In this document: in pieces, positions 52,103 through 61,156 of the stretch
How the letters are laid out: every line of letters begins with the position of its first letter
How positions within the stretch are numbered: position 1 is the stretch's first letter
DNA from: Sphingobacterium sp. SGG-5
GTDB lineage: Bacteria > Bacteroidota > Bacteroidia > Sphingobacteriales > Sphingobacteriaceae
Assembly: GCF_011043525.1 (NCBI RefSeq)
Contig: NZ_JAAKGO010000008.1
Span: 1-64,000 of the forward strand
Direction of reading: 5' to 3'
Length of the DNA stretch: 64,000 nt
The notes under the pieces: model-generated
The model's input: only the letters and a program-made list of their open reading frames with translations
The model's database searches: none
Told to the model about the DNA's origin: nothing
Program-made: the position numbers and the translations under genes

Positions 52103-52969
52103 TTATGTGTTATAAAATTCTTTTTCTTTTAAGTCTCGTTGCTTTTTGACCCGTGCGGACACCATGATGCTAAGTTCGTAAAGCATGAACATAGGAGCAC
52201 TGACCGTAAGCAACGTTATGACGTCGGCCGTAGGGGTAATGATAGCGGCTATAATCAAAATAATAACAATGGCATACCGCCGGCTTGCCCGCATAAACTG
52301 CGGTGTCATCAAGCCTAGTTTGGACAGGATGAATATCAAAATGGGTAAGAGGAAAATAATCCCACACCCCAATGTTAATGTAGCGATGGTAGATAGATAA
52401 GAATCGATTGTAATTTGGTTCGTTATTTCATCGCTTAGTGACACGTTGGCTAAAAAGTTGACAGATAGCGGAACCACAATATAATAACCAAATAGCGCGC
52501 CAATAACGAATAGAAGAGTGGCGTAGAACACAAATCCATTTGCCGACTTCCGTTCGATATCGGTCAGTGCAGGTTTGATGAATAACCAAACTTCGAACAG
52601 TAAGTAGGGGAATCCTAATGCAACGGCCATCAACAGACAGGAGTTGATTTGTAGCATAAATTGCCCCGCCAGTTCTGTATTGATAATATTGAAAGGAATC
52701 CGTTCAACACAAAATCCATCCAAATGGAGCACATCTCCCATTTTGCACATCATGCGGTAGGTCCAAAAATCAAGACTTTTAGGCCCCATGATGATTTGGT
52801 TGAAGATAAAATCGTAAAAGCTAAACGATAATATCGCAAAAACCGTGACAGCGATGACGGCCCGGATGATATGCCAGCGAAGGACTTCCAGGTGTTCAAA
52901 GAAAGACATTTCAGCCTCAATACTTTTCCCTTTTTCCTTTATGGCATTTAATAATTTTCTACTAGACAT
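52103..52969 (-). CDS. tatC: Sec-independent translocase subunit TatC
   Basis: A 288-residue inner-membrane protein with six TM helices. Family features: EMSFFEHLEVLRWHIIRAV at the cytoplasmic N-terminus (TatC signature with the acidic-Arg pattern), FEVWLFIKPALTDIERK, GALFGYYIVVPLS, and the PTADVITLLTVSAPMFMLYELSI end. It recognises twin-arginine signal peptides. tatA is not in the window. N-terminal residues add a short charged extension; ATG at 52969 is the only sensible start. Confidence 0.95.
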   Translation of the reverse strand: MSSRKLLNAIKEKGKSIEAEMSFFEHLEVLRWHIIRAVIAVTVFAILSFSFYDFIFNQIIMGPKSLDFWTYRMMCKMGDVLHLDGFCVERIPFNIINTELAGQFMLQINSCLLMAVALGFPYLLFEVWLFIKPALTDIERKSANGFVFYATLLFVIGALFGYYIVVPLSVNFLANVSLSDEITNQITIDSYLSTIATLTLGCGIIFLLPILIFILSKLGLMTPQFMRASRRYAIVIILIIAAIITPTADVITLLTVSAPMFMLYELSIMVSARVKKQRDLKEKEFYNT

Positions 52970-53046
52970 ATACAGATGTTACTCGAATAACAAAAATACC
53001 ATTCTTTGTTGTAAGAATGGTATCTTTTCAAATGAAAACAAAATTT

Positions 53047-54408
53047 TTACGCTTCCTCTTCGTCCGGATAAGCAGTCAGATCGAAAGTTTCCATAAACTT
53101 CGTGGTAAAATTTCCTGCTCGGAAGTTTGGATCACGCATCAATCTCAGATGTAAGGGAATGGTTGTTTTCACGCCTTCGATGACAAACTCACTCAAGGCT
53201 CGTTCCATGGTGGAGATTGCTTCTTCGCGTGTTTGTGCCACACAGATGAGCTTTGCAATCATCGAGTCGTAGTTTGGCGGAATAGTATATCCAGAGTATA
53301 CATGTGTGTCTACACGGACACCATGCCCTCCCGGAGAATGGAAGTTTGTGATCTTACCCGGTGAAGGGCGGAAATTATTGAATGGATCTTCCGCATTGAT
53401 ACGGCATTCGATAGCGTGCATGGTCGGTTCGTAACTTTTCCCTGAAATAGGAATACCTGCGGCTACTTTGATTTGTTCTTTAATCAGATCAAAATTGATG
53501 ACCTCTTCCGTAACGGGATGTTCTACCTGGATACGCGTATTCATTTCCATAAAATAGAAATTGCGGTGTTTGTCCACGAGGAACTCGATCGTTCCGGCAC
53601 CTTCATATCTTACCGCTTGTGCTCCTTTGATGGCTGCTTCTCCCATCTTGGCTCGTAGCTCTGGTGTGATAAAAGGAGACGGGGCTTCTTCAACCAATTT
53701 CTGGTGGCGGCGTTGTATGGAACAATCCCGTTCTGATAAGTGACATACTGTACCGTATTGGTCACCGATGACCTGTATCTCAATATGGCGAGGCTCTTCA
53801 ACGAATTTTTCCAGGTAAATGCCATCATTGCCGAATGCGGCAGCAGCCTCCTGGCGAGCTGAGTCCCAACTCGGTTCAAACTCTTCGTCTTTCCAAATAA
53901 TCCGCATACCTCGGCCACCACCACCCGCCGTAGCTTTGATGATGACAGGATAGCCGATTTCGTTGGCCAATTTGATGCCTGTTTTGACGTCGGGTATCAA
54001 ACCGTCCGAACCGGGAACTGTCGGTACGCCTGCATTTTTCATGGTGTCTTTTGCAGACGATTTATCACCCATTTTTTCAATCTGGTCTGCCGTAGCACCG
54101 ATAAATTTAATGCCATATTCGGCACATATAGCCGAAAACCTTGCATTTTCGGATAGAAAGCCATATCCCGGATGGATAGCATCTGCGTTCGTTAATTCAG
54201 CTGCTGCTATGATGTTTGGGATATTCAGGTAAGAATCTCTACTGGCAGGAGGACCTATACACACGGCTTCGTCAGCAAATCTCACATGGAGGCTATCCCG
54301 ATCAGCAGTAGAGTATACGGCTACGCTCTTGATACCCATCTCCCGACAGGTGCGAATGATTCGTAGGGCTATTTCCCCTCTATTGGCAATTAATATTTTC
54401 TTAAACAT
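53047..54408 (-). CDS. accC: Acetyl-CoA carboxylase, biotin carboxylase subunit
   Basis: A 453-residue ATP-grasp enzyme that carboxylates biotin on AccB, first step in fatty acid synthesis. N-terminal [31 protein letters not shown], the glycine-rich [12 protein letters not shown] nucleotide loop, [16 protein letters not shown] with catalytic residues and the C-terminal [11 protein letters not shown] are all standard. It follows accB by about 79 bases, a gap holding a short tandem repeat. Confidence 0.97.
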   Translation of the reverse strand: MFKKILIANRGEIALRIIRTCREMGIKSVAVYSTADRDSLHVRFADEAVCIGPPASRDSYLNIPNIIAAAELTNADAIHPGYGFLSENARFSAICAEYGIKFIGATADQIEKMGDKSSAKDTMKNAGVPTVPGSDGLIPDVKTGIKLANEIGYPVIIKATAGGGGRGMRIIWKDEEFEPSWDSARQEAAAAFGNDGIYLEKFVEEPRHIEIQVIGDQYGTVCHLSERDCSIQRRHQKLVEEAPSPFITPELRAKMGEAAIKGAQAVRYEGAGTIEFLVDKHRNFYFMEMNTRIQVEHPVTEEVINFDLIKEQIKVAAGIPISGKSYEPTMHAIECRINAEDPFNNFRPSPGKITNFHSPGGHGVRVDTHVYSGYTIPPNYDSMIAKLICVAQTREEAISTMERALSEFVIEGVKTTIPLHLRLMRDPNFRAGNFTTKFMETFDLTAYPDEEEA

Positions 54409-54452
54409 CTATTGTAATTTTGACTAGATAAGTCTATTATCTCAAATCTAAT

Positions 54453-54486
54453 ATCTAAATACTAACATCTAAATACTAATATCTAA
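54453..54486. repeat. Short 14-bp tandem repeat in the accB-accC gap
   Basis: ATCTAAATACTAAC, then ATCTAAATACTAAT, then ATCTAA: two full units and a part unit in an AT-rich spacer between accB and accC. No hairpin or coding potential visible. Confidence 0.8.
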
Positions 54487-54487
54487 G

Positions 54488-54979
54488 TTAAGAGGGGTCT
54501 ACTAAAAATAAAGGTTGATCGTATTCGACCGGTTGTGCATCATTTACTAATATTTTCACAATTTTCCCAGAAACTTCAGATTCGATCTCATTGAACAATT
54601 TCATCGCCTCTATAATGCACAATACTTTGCCTGGTGCAATTTCATCGCCTACATTTACGAAAACAGCTTTATCTGGCCCAGGTGAACGATAGAAGGTACC
54701 GATCATGGGCGACTTGATTGTTATCAAGTTCGCGTCGTTGCCCGAAGCGGATGCGGGGGCAGCAGGTGTCGTCGGTGCTGCTTTTTCGGGTGCGGCCGCA
54801 GTAGGAGCAGCAGCTACAGGAGCTGGCATCGCCGCAGGAAGAGTAGCCGTGACATATGTCGGTTCCTGATTTGTCTTTATTGTAATCTTGAAGTCCTTTT
54901 CTTCGATTGATACTTCATTCACGCCTGATTTTGATACAAATTTAATCAGATCCTGAATTTGCTTGATATCCATACTCAT
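54488..54979 (-). CDS. accB: Acetyl-CoA carboxylase biotin carboxyl carrier protein
   Basis: A 163-residue carrier. N-terminal helical part ([20 protein letters not shown]), a Pro/Ala-rich flexible linker (about residues 50-85), then the biotinyl domain with the biotin lysine in [12 protein letters not shown]. It shuttles carboxyl groups between AccC and the carboxyltransferase. Upstream of accC as usual; fabH and plsX precede it in the same direction, a common lipid-synthesis grouping. Confidence 0.96.
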   Translation of the reverse strand: MSMDIKQIQDLIKFVSKSGVNEVSIEEKDFKITIKTNQEPTYVTATLPAAMPAPVAAAPTAAAPEKAAPTTPAAPASASGNDANLITIKSPMIGTFYRSPGPDKAVFVNVGDEIAPGKVLCIIEAMKLFNEIESEVSGKIVKILVNDAQPVEYDQPLFLVDPS

Positions 54980-55046
54980 AGCTAGTAGGTTTTGTTTTAA
55001 TTTACGTTAAAATTTAATGTCTTAAAATACCCAAAAAGCGGAGGAT

Positions 55047-56036
55047 TTAATACGCCCACTTCAAATATACGGAACCCCAGGTAAAACCGCCACCGAAAGC
55101 GGCTAAAATGAGGTTATCTCCTTTTTTTAGTTGTTTTTCCCATTCCCAGAGGCAAATCGGGATTGTGCCGCTGGTCGTATTGCCATATTTATGGATGTTG
55201 ACCATAACCTTTTCTTCCGGAAGACCCGCCCGTTCTGCCGTAGCGTCGATAATGCGTTTATTAGCTTGATGGGGAACCAGCCACGCGACATCTTCCGATG
55301 ATAAATTGTTGCGCTCCATGATCTCTGCGGCAACATCGGCCATATTGGTAACGGCAAATTTGAATACGGTACGCCCCTCTTGATAGGCATAATGTAAGCC
55401 TGCTTCGACTGTCTCATGAGAAGCTGGATGTAAAGATCCTCCAGCTTTAATATTGAGATACTGTCCACCTGAACCGTCTGTTTTGAGAATAGCATCCTGG
55501 ATACCATTGCCTTCGGTATTAGGTTCTAATAACACAGCTCCACAACCGTCCCCAAAGAGGATACAGGTGTTTCTGTCCTTGTAATTGACAACGGATGACA
55601 TTTTATCTGCGCCGATGACGAGGACTTTGCTGTGTCTCCCTGATTCGATAAATTGCGCGGCTGTAGTCAGTCCAAAAAGGAAGCCTGAACAGGCCGCTTG
55701 CAGATCATAACCCCAGGCGTTCGTCGCACCTATTTTGTCTGCTAAGATATTGGCTGTGGCCGGGAATAGCATGTCGGGTGTACTGGTGCAGAAAATGATG
55801 AGTTCAATTTCTGTGGCAGCAATACCTCTTTTTTCTAATAAGCCTTTTACAGCGGGTACCGCGAGGTCGGATGTCGCTAATCCTTCTCCTTTTAGAATAC
55901 GTCTTTCTTTAATACCCGTACGTGTTACGATCCATTCGTCATTTGTATCAACCATTGTTTCCAATTCGCTGTTGGTCAATACATAATCAGGAACGTACCC
56001 GTTTACCGCTGTAATAGCTGCATGAATTTTAGACAT
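55047..56036 (-). CDS. fabH: 3-oxoacyl-ACP synthase III
   Basis: A 329-residue condensing enzyme starting fatty acid synthesis from an acyl-CoA primer and malonyl-ACP. Catalytic Cys in [12 protein letters not shown], His in [11 protein letters not shown] and Asn in [10 protein letters not shown] are all visible, with N-terminal [14 protein letters not shown]. 6 bases after plsX, consistent with co-transcription. In Bacteroidota FabH often accepts branched primers; the sequence alone does not say. Confidence 0.96.
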   Translation of the reverse strand: MSKIHAAITAVNGYVPDYVLTNSELETMVDTNDEWIVTRTGIKERRILKGEGLATSDLAVPAVKGLLEKRGIAATEIELIIFCTSTPDMLFPATANILADKIGATNAWGYDLQAACSGFLFGLTTAAQFIESGRHSKVLVIGADKMSSVVNYKDRNTCILFGDGCGAVLLEPNTEGNGIQDAILKTDGSGGQYLNIKAGGSLHPASHETVEAGLHYAYQEGRTVFKFAVTNMADVAAEIMERNNLSSEDVAWLVPHQANKRIIDATAERAGLPEEKVMVNIHKYGNTTSGTIPICLWEWEKQLKKGDNLILAAFGGGFTWGSVYLKWAY

Positions 56037-56042
56037 AGAATG

Positions 56043-56981
56043 TTAGTTAAAAGCCGATTTAATCTTGTCAATAAATTTTGATTCGATCATTTCTTTCGAT
56101 AGTAATACCATATTTTTAATAGCTTCAGGAGTGGAAATACCGTGTCCGATGATCACCGGGGCATTGACTCCTAATATTGGGCTTCCTCCATACTGTTCGT
56201 AATTGAATCGATCAAAGAACTCGTCTTTAAAGTTTTTCTTGCGCGTAACGATGTAAAATGATTCGGCCAACTTTAAAACAACGTTACCTGTGAAACCATC
56301 ACAAACAAATACATCGGCATGGTCACTGAACAAATCGCGGCCTTCGGCGTTGCCGATGAAATTAATTTTTGAATTTGCTTTTAGAAGGGGGTAGGTAGCG
56401 ATGGTGAGGAGATTTCCTTTTTCTTCTTCTTCACCTATATTGAGGAGAGCAACTTTTGGATTGGATTTGCCGGATATATGTTCGGCGTATAAGCTTCCCA
56501 GTAAGGCAAACTGATTCAGCGTTTCGGGCTTACAATCTGCATTGGCTCCCACGTCCAACAGAATGCCGTACCCACTTTTTAACTTGGGAACGTTGGTCGC
56601 TATGGCTGGTCTTAGGACGCCTGGAACGGTTTTGACACTGAACATAGCCCCCACTAACATGGCACCGGTATTTCCTGCTGAAGAAAACGAGTCTATTTCA
56701 CCGTTTTTTAATAATTCGAACCCCTTAGCCACACTGGAGTTAGGTTTTTGTGTGATTGCTTTCGTGGGGTGTTCATGCATGGAAATGTTTTCGGGGGCGT
56801 GGATGTAATCAAATAGAGATGGGTCTGCTCCAGCCACTGCTATACTTTTTCTTACCTCTTCCTCATCGCCGAATAGAACTATACGTTGATCGTTTTGAAG
56901 GACTTTTTGCGCTTCAATAGCGCCTAATATTGTAGACTTAGGAGCATAATCTCCTCCTAAAACATCTAAACCAATCTTCAT
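56043..56981 (-). CDS. plsX: Phosphate acyltransferase PlsX
   Basis: A 312-residue enzyme making acyl-phosphate from acyl-ACP for membrane lipid synthesis. MKIGLDVLGGDYAP is the family start (IAxDxxGGDxAP type), followed by SSVAKGFELLKNGEIDSFSSAGNTGAMLVGA, LLDVGANADC and a C-terminal GVNAPVIIGHGIS. It lies between rpmF and fabH, the conserved yceD-rpmF-plsX-fabH order. Confidence 0.96.
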   Translation of the reverse strand: MKIGLDVLGGDYAPKSTILGAIEAQKVLQNDQRIVLFGDEEEVRKSIAVAGADPSLFDYIHAPENISMHEHPTKAITQKPNSSVAKGFELLKNGEIDSFSSAGNTGAMLVGAMFSVKTVPGVLRPAIATNVPKLKSGYGILLDVGANADCKPETLNQFALLGSLYAEHISGKSNPKVALLNIGEEEEKGNLLTIATYPLLKANSKINFIGNAEGRDLFSDHADVFVCDGFTGNVVLKLAESFYIVTRKKNFKDEFFDRFNYEQYGGSPILGVNAPVIIGHGISTPEAIKNMVLLSKEMIESKFIDKIKSAFN

Positions 56982-57085
56982 CCGTTATTATTTTTCGAAT
57001 TCAATAATACGCAAAAAACATCCCAAATTAAAGCAAAAAAATAATTTAAGATGCTTATTTGGGATGTTTATTTCAAAAGATTCGC

Positions 57086-57277
57086 TTAGACAGCTGCTGT
57101 ATTCTCAATAATCAATTTGCCGTTGTAGTACAAATTACCGTCTACCGTATATGCACGATGAGGTGTGTGAACTGCACCAGTTTCTTTACAAACTGTCAAA
57201 GTAGGTCTTTCTGCTTTATAATGTGTTCTTCTTTTATCTCTTCTTGATTTCGAAGTTTTACGCTTTGGATGTGCCAT
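57086..57277 (-). CDS. rpmF: 50S ribosomal protein L32
   Basis: A 63-residue basic protein beginning MAHPKRKTSKSRRDKRR, the L32 signature, with CKETGAVHTPHRA in the middle. Only some of the zinc-binding cysteines of L32 remain (one Cys visible), common in zinc-independent forms. It follows the DUF177/YceD gene by 13 bases, the standard bacterial arrangement. Confidence 0.96.
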   Translation of the reverse strand: MAHPKRKTSKSRRDKRRTHYKAERPTLTVCKETGAVHTPHRAYTVDGNLYYNGKLIIENTAAV

Positions 57278-57290
57278 CTCGTATTATTTT

Positions 57291-57821
57291 TTAATTGTTC
57301 CTAATATTCTTTAACGTTGCCCAACGTGGGTCTATATTTTCGCCTTCAACTGACGATTGTTCAATGTTGCTTATCCTCGCAATCATCTCCGGGTCGCATG
57401 TAATACCGATACCTTGCTCTTCACACTTGGCATAATAGGGGACTCTTACATTGATATACTCATAGAGTAATGTCGAAATGTCGAGCTCATAGTCCGTTTT
57501 GCTAAGAATGATAACTTCTTCTGTTTCTTCATCCCATTCTTCTTGGACAAACTTAACAATGACCCGCTCTTGGAAATCCAGCGGCGATTCAAATGCAGAC
57601 AGACATACGTCACAAGTGAGTTGTATGCTTCCTTTGATGTCAAAATGGACAATCAGCATATTCTCTTGCTTATGCAACTGTACAGAAGCTGTTAATTTGC
57701 CCTTCTTGACTAAGGAGTGTTCAAAGCAATCAAAGAACTTATCATCAATCTCAAATTTAAAATCGTGTTCTCCTGCAGCTAAGCCTGAAAAAGGTATTCT
57801 ATATTCTCTGAGGTACTTCAC
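57291..57821 (-). CDS. yceD: DUF177 family protein (YceD)
   Basis: A 176-residue cytoplasmic protein of the YceD/DUF177 family: HFDIKGSIQLTCDVCLSAFESPL holds the conserved CxxC, and LSKTDYELDISTLLYEYINVRVP with a later DP..W.TLKNI end are typical. YceD-like proteins are linked to 23S rRNA and ribosome assembly. First gene of the rpmF-plsX-fabH cluster, with a good promoter directly upstream. Confidence 0.88.
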   Translation of the reverse strand: MKYLREYRIPFSGLAAGEHDFKFEIDDKFFDCFEHSLVKKGKLTASVQLHKQENMLIVHFDIKGSIQLTCDVCLSAFESPLDFQERVIVKFVQEEWDEETEEVIILSKTDYELDISTLLYEYINVRVPYYAKCEEQGIGITCDPEMIARISNIEQSSVEGENIDPRWATLKNIRNN

Positions 57822-57840
57822 AATCCTGTATTTGAGCCTG

Positions 57841-57871
57841 CAAAATTAATTCTTTTGTGTGAACAAAACAA
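57841..57871 (-). promoter_or_regulatory. Promoter of the yceD-rpmF-plsX-fabH operon
   Basis: On the - strand TAATTTTG (57848-57841) fits TAnnTTTG and a TTG (57871-57869) lies 20 bases upstream, the Bacteroidota -33/-7 spacing. About 13-19 bases separate the box from the yceD ATG. Confidence 0.65.
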
Positions 57872-57889
57872 TACTTTTGAAAAATACTT

Positions 57890-58549
57890 TTACTCCTCGT
57901 CTCCGTAGTATTTTGTGCCTAATTCAATTTTCTCTCGCCCATTGGCCATACGCCACTTGTTCGTGTCCCGCAGGGAATAAGCGCATCCACAATATTCTTG
58001 CATGTAGAATTTTTCACGTTTGCTGATCTCTAACATACGAGCTGATCCTCCTTTTTTGCGCCAGTTGAATGTCCAATAGGCTAAGTTGGGATAACGGGAG
58101 GCTGCCCGCAGCCCACAATCGTTGATCTGCTCCATGTTTTTCCATCGAGAAATACCCAGCGAGCTGGAGATCACATCGAAACCGTGTTTAGCGGCATATT
58201 CGGCAGTTTTTTCAAACCGCATATCAAAACACATGGTGCAACGTATACCTCGCTCAGGTTCGTGTTCCATGCCTTTTGCCAGTTCGAACCAATGGTCTAC
58301 ATCGTAGTCTGCATCGATAAAAGGTATGTTGTGCTTTTCAGCAAAGCGGATGTTTTCTTCTTTGCGGATGTCGTACTCGTTGCGTGGATGGATATTCGGG
58401 TTATAAAAATAGATGGTAAAGTCGATATCCGAGGCAATCAAAGCTTCCATGACTTCACCCGAACAAGGGGCGCAACAGGAGTGCAACAATAGTTTTTGTC
58501 CGTTGTCCGGTAATATAAGCGTTTCTCGTATCAATGTTTTCTGTTCCAT
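57890..58549 (-). CDS. queH: Epoxyqueuosine reductase QueH
   Basis: A 219-residue QueH (DUF208) protein, performing the last step of queuosine synthesis for tRNA wobble bases in bacteria lacking QueG. The Fe-S/iron-binding Cys pattern is clear: [14 protein letters not shown] near the start, [17 protein letters not shown] in the middle, and YCGCAYS at the end. [10 protein letters not shown] is a further family phrase. Expressed in the - direction ahead of yceD but with a 68-base gap and a separate promoter for yceD, so it may be monocistronic. Confidence 0.92.
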   Translation of the reverse strand: MEQKTLIRETLILPDNGQKLLLHSCCAPCSGEVMEALIASDIDFTIYFYNPNIHPRNEYDIRKEENIRFAEKHNIPFIDADYDVDHWFELAKGMEHEPERGIRCTMCFDMRFEKTAEYAAKHGFDVISSSLGISRWKNMEQINDCGLRAASRYPNLAYWTFNWRKKGGSARMLEISKREKFYMQEYCGCAYSLRDTNKWRMANGREKIELGTKYYGDEE

Positions 58550-58615
58550 TCTCTTTTGTAGGAATATGCAATTTTACAGAAATCGACGGATAATAAAAAG
58601 TTAAATATTTTTATC

Positions 58616-58623
58616 TAAGTTTG
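58616..58623 (+). promoter_or_regulatory. -7 box of the propeller lipoprotein gene
   Basis: TAAGTTTG matches TAnnTTTG and ends 23 bases before the ATG at 58647, giving a short leader. Confidence 0.5.
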
Positions 58624-58646
58624 TAACATATAATAATTGTCAGTGC

Positions 58647-59753
58647 ATGAAAGTGACGAAGTGTCTTCTATATATATGTCCTCTATTGCTATTAGGGGCA
58701 ATGATGTGGGGTTGTGAAAGGGATGATGATGAGCCTCGTAAGGCCAAAAAGCCAATCTCACGTCTTTATATATCGACTTCAGAATATACGCCAAATTCTG
58801 CGGATGCACAGATCAGAAACGTCTTTGTCATAGATCCCGCGGACTCTAGTCTTTTTAGTACAGAAGGAGGGCTTTCCTATAGATCGGGAGCATTAGGCGG
58901 GAATGTTATTCATTTCAGCCCCTTTGCAAGAAGCATCTTCCAGAGCAGTATAAATACACCTTCTTATCTGGATACCACCATTCAGGTGATGTCTGTCAAC
59001 GATAAGGGGCAGCTCGCCTCCTCGGGTACTATAGGTAACCGCAAGTTTAAAAATATTACGGGTCTGTGGTACAATAGTTTTGACGATCAGCTTTTTGCAG
59101 CCGACTTAAACTTGGGAGGTGAGAAAGATACTATGAGTATATTCGTCATAGACCGACCAAAGACACGTCGGGGCTTTGTCCGTCCGGCTTATCAAGTCAT
59201 ATTGAATGACCGTATCTGGGGAATGCAGTTGGATTCGATGGATATGTTGTTGAGCAAAACGGGTGTAGATGGTGGAATATTGGTGTTTAAGAATTTTGTA
59301 AATGTCGTGAATGCGAAAGCGGATACATTGGTAAAGGACATCGGACCAACTTATACGTTGACGGTTCCGGGTACATCGAATATTCGTGGTTTTTCCTATG
59401 CGAACATATCGGACGTTTTGGTAGCGAGCGATTATACGGGCAACGGCGTCGATGGGAGAGTTTTGATTTTCGAAAATTTTTCCAAAAATACGAGTAGTAC
59501 TACCCTTACACCTACGCGTGTAATATCTGGTGCTTCCACCAAGTTGCAGCAGCCCTTGGATGTAGCTATTGATTCGCGTGAAGGAGGTAAGTATATCTAT
59601 GTTGCCGATGCTGGAGCAAAGAAAATATTGCGGTTTCATCTGACAGATAATGGGGATGTCGCACCTGATGCGGAACTAAGTGTGGGCAGCGGGTCGGCAT
59701 CTTATACTCCACAATCGATCTTTCTGGATTCAAGGGGGCCTTCTGAATATTAG
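58647..59753 (+). CDS. Predicted surface lipoprotein with beta-propeller
   Basis: 368 residues: lipobox AMMWGC followed at once by ERDDDEPRK, an acidic stretch that in Bacteroidota directs lipoproteins to the cell surface. The rest looks like an NHL/YVTN-type propeller (LGGNVIHFSP, LVASDYTGNGVDGRVLIFENF, LQQPLDVAIDSREGGKYIYVADAGAKKILRF). No catalytic signature; function unknown. Convergent with the next gene, 5 bases apart. Confidence 0.65.
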   Translation: MKVTKCLLYICPLLLLGAMMWGCERDDDEPRKAKKPISRLYISTSEYTPNSADAQIRNVFVIDPADSSLFSTEGGLSYRSGALGGNVIHFSPFARSIFQSSINTPSYLDTTIQVMSVNDKGQLASSGTIGNRKFKNITGLWYNSFDDQLFAADLNLGGEKDTMSIFVIDRPKTRRGFVRPAYQVILNDRIWGMQLDSMDMLLSKTGVDGGILVFKNFVNVVNAKADTLVKDIGPTYTLTVPGTSNIRGFSYANISDVLVASDYTGNGVDGRVLIFENFSKNTSSTTLTPTRVISGASTKLQQPLDVAIDSREGGKYIYVADAGAKKILRFHLTDNGDVAPDAELSVGSGSASYTPQSIFLDSRGPSEY

Positions 59754-59758
59754 ATTAG

Positions 59759-60625
59759 CTATTCGTCGTCTAAGAGATTTAATAATATAGCGATTTCCTC
59801 TCTTTTTTCTAAATTGCCTAAATTGTCATAAGCCGTCATTAAATTGCGAATGATACGCTTGAGGATGGCAACATTGGAGCATGGCAAGATAAATTCCTCC
59901 CGGGGTGGTAGATTGAGTTGTTTCAAAAAAGAATAGATATCATCGTGTTTCATGATCTGCCCTCTATTGAAGACATTGATGTAAAATAGGGGAGTCTGAA
60001 GCTCTTCGTCAATGTAGGCAGCGATAAAATGTTTAGGTAAATTAATACCCAGAACGGGAATATCCAATTTTTGTGCAACAATACTGTATATACAGGCTAA
60101 CGACAGCGGATTACCTTTTTTAGTTTCTAATACTTTATGGATAAACGAGTTCTGCGGGTCGTGATAATTGGCCGTATTGCCAGATAAGCCGAATTCTTTG
60201 AAAAGGATATTGTTCAGCAACTTGACTTTTTCCATCGGATTCATGTCATACATCAGGTGAAGCCAGATATTCCGGCGCAGCTCGGCGAGTTGCAGGTGTA
60301 CAATGTCTTCATCAAGATTGGGGTATTGGTATCGATTGATGATAAGCATGCCCGCTAATAAATCGTTGCTGTTTTGTAACATCCATAACTGGAGGTCGTT
60401 TTTGATCTGATCGAATTGTATGCGATGAATAATGTTTTCGATGCGAGTCTGGGAGAGTGGGTCAAAGGATGATTCCCATGTTTCCTCCAATATCGGAATC
60501 ACTTCTGGGCCACATGTAATCAAATGCTGTTCTACGTGGTCGAAAATTTCAGTGTCTGGGTCGTCCAACAACGATATCAGTGCTCTTAATTCATTTTCCT
60601 GCATACGAATACCCTCTTTCTCCAT
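59759..60625 (-). CDS. SirB1-like transglutaminase-fold protein
   Basis: About 288 residues from ATG 60625 (MEKEGIRMQENELR; ATG 60604 is also possible). The frame continues upstream to 60745 but overlaps the divergent gene and lacks family features. Helical N-terminal part, then NYHDPQNSFIHKVLETKKGNPLSLACIYSIVAQKLDIPVLGINLPKHFIAAY, which is the SirB1/transglutaminase-like core; the usual catalytic Cys position reads Ala-Cys (SLACIY) and PKHF supplies a His. The C-terminal NVAILKRIIRNLMTAY with TPR-like ending is family-typical. Function unknown, possibly peptidase-related. Confidence 0.75.
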   Translation of the reverse strand: MEKEGIRMQENELRALISLLDDPDTEIFDHVEQHLITCGPEVIPILEETWESSFDPLSQTRIENIIHRIQFDQIKNDLQLWMLQNSNDLLAGMLIINRYQYPNLDEDIVHLQLAELRRNIWLHLMYDMNPMEKVKLLNNILFKEFGLSGNTANYHDPQNSFIHKVLETKKGNPLSLACIYSIVAQKLDIPVLGINLPKHFIAAYIDEELQTPLFYINVFNRGQIMKHDDIYSFLKQLNLPPREEFILPCSNVAILKRIIRNLMTAYDNLGNLEKREEIAILLNLLDDE

Positions 60626-60673
60626 TCTAAAATACGAAATTTTACTGTACAAAAAAAATATTATGTTTGCGTC

Positions 60674-61144
60674 GTGAATAAGCTCTTGTCTGTTTTTTAT
60701 TGTTTTCGACATTTTTTGATAGCACATAGCCGACACGGTACACACTCTCCCTTTGTATATGCGTTGGCCGAGAACGTGATCTATAGTTCATCAGAAAAAG
60801 GAGAAAGAAAGATCCGAAAAAAAGATCGGCTGATAGGTAAGATAGCTGATTATTTTGGTGTGGTGTATACGTCATCTCCCCAAAATACGGGTAATGCCAA
60901 GGCTTTATATGTGCAGGATTTTACTGTTTCTGTAGCGGGTATAGCAACCCTGCAAAAGCAGTTTCGTTACATTGTGCTTACTGATATTTACAGGAACAAA
61001 AGTGATAGAAAACGCTGGCGTACTATTTGTCAAGATGAGCGCTTCATCGTTACCATAGATCTATTCTTCTTTGGCTTGCTGTTTTACCGTCCTAAACAAC
61101 CTAAACAAAACTTCCGATTACGGTATCCTTTTTGGAGACGTTGA
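60674..61144 (+). CDS. Short protein resembling a SAM methyltransferase without its SAM-binding core
   Basis: 156 residues from GTG 60674. The N-terminus RHGTHSPFVYALAENVIY and the C-terminus IVLTDIYRNKSDRKRW...FIVTIDLFFFGLLFYRPKQPKQNFRLRY are those of a Bacteroidota class I methyltransferase group of about 240-260 residues. Between them the SAM-binding Rossmann segment (E-L-G-x-x-x-G type) is absent and only about 60 residues remain. The frame is intact, so it is either a domain-deleted gene kept for another role or a decaying one. TATGTTTG at 60662-60669, four bases before the GTG, suggests a leaderless message. Confidence 0.55.
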   Translation: MNKLLSVFYCFRHFLIAHSRHGTHSPFVYALAENVIYSSSEKGERKIRKKDRLIGKIADYFGVVYTSSPQNTGNAKALYVQDFTVSVAGIATLQKQFRYIVLTDIYRNKSDRKRWRTICQDERFIVTIDLFFFGLLFYRPKQPKQNFRLRYPFWRR

Positions 61145-61156
61145 AGCAAACCTGTC

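Noticed and set aside
60626-60745. Upstream start of the SirB1-like gene
   Set aside because: The added 40 residues overlap the divergent gene and are not conserved in character; ATG 60625 or 60604 begins the family region.
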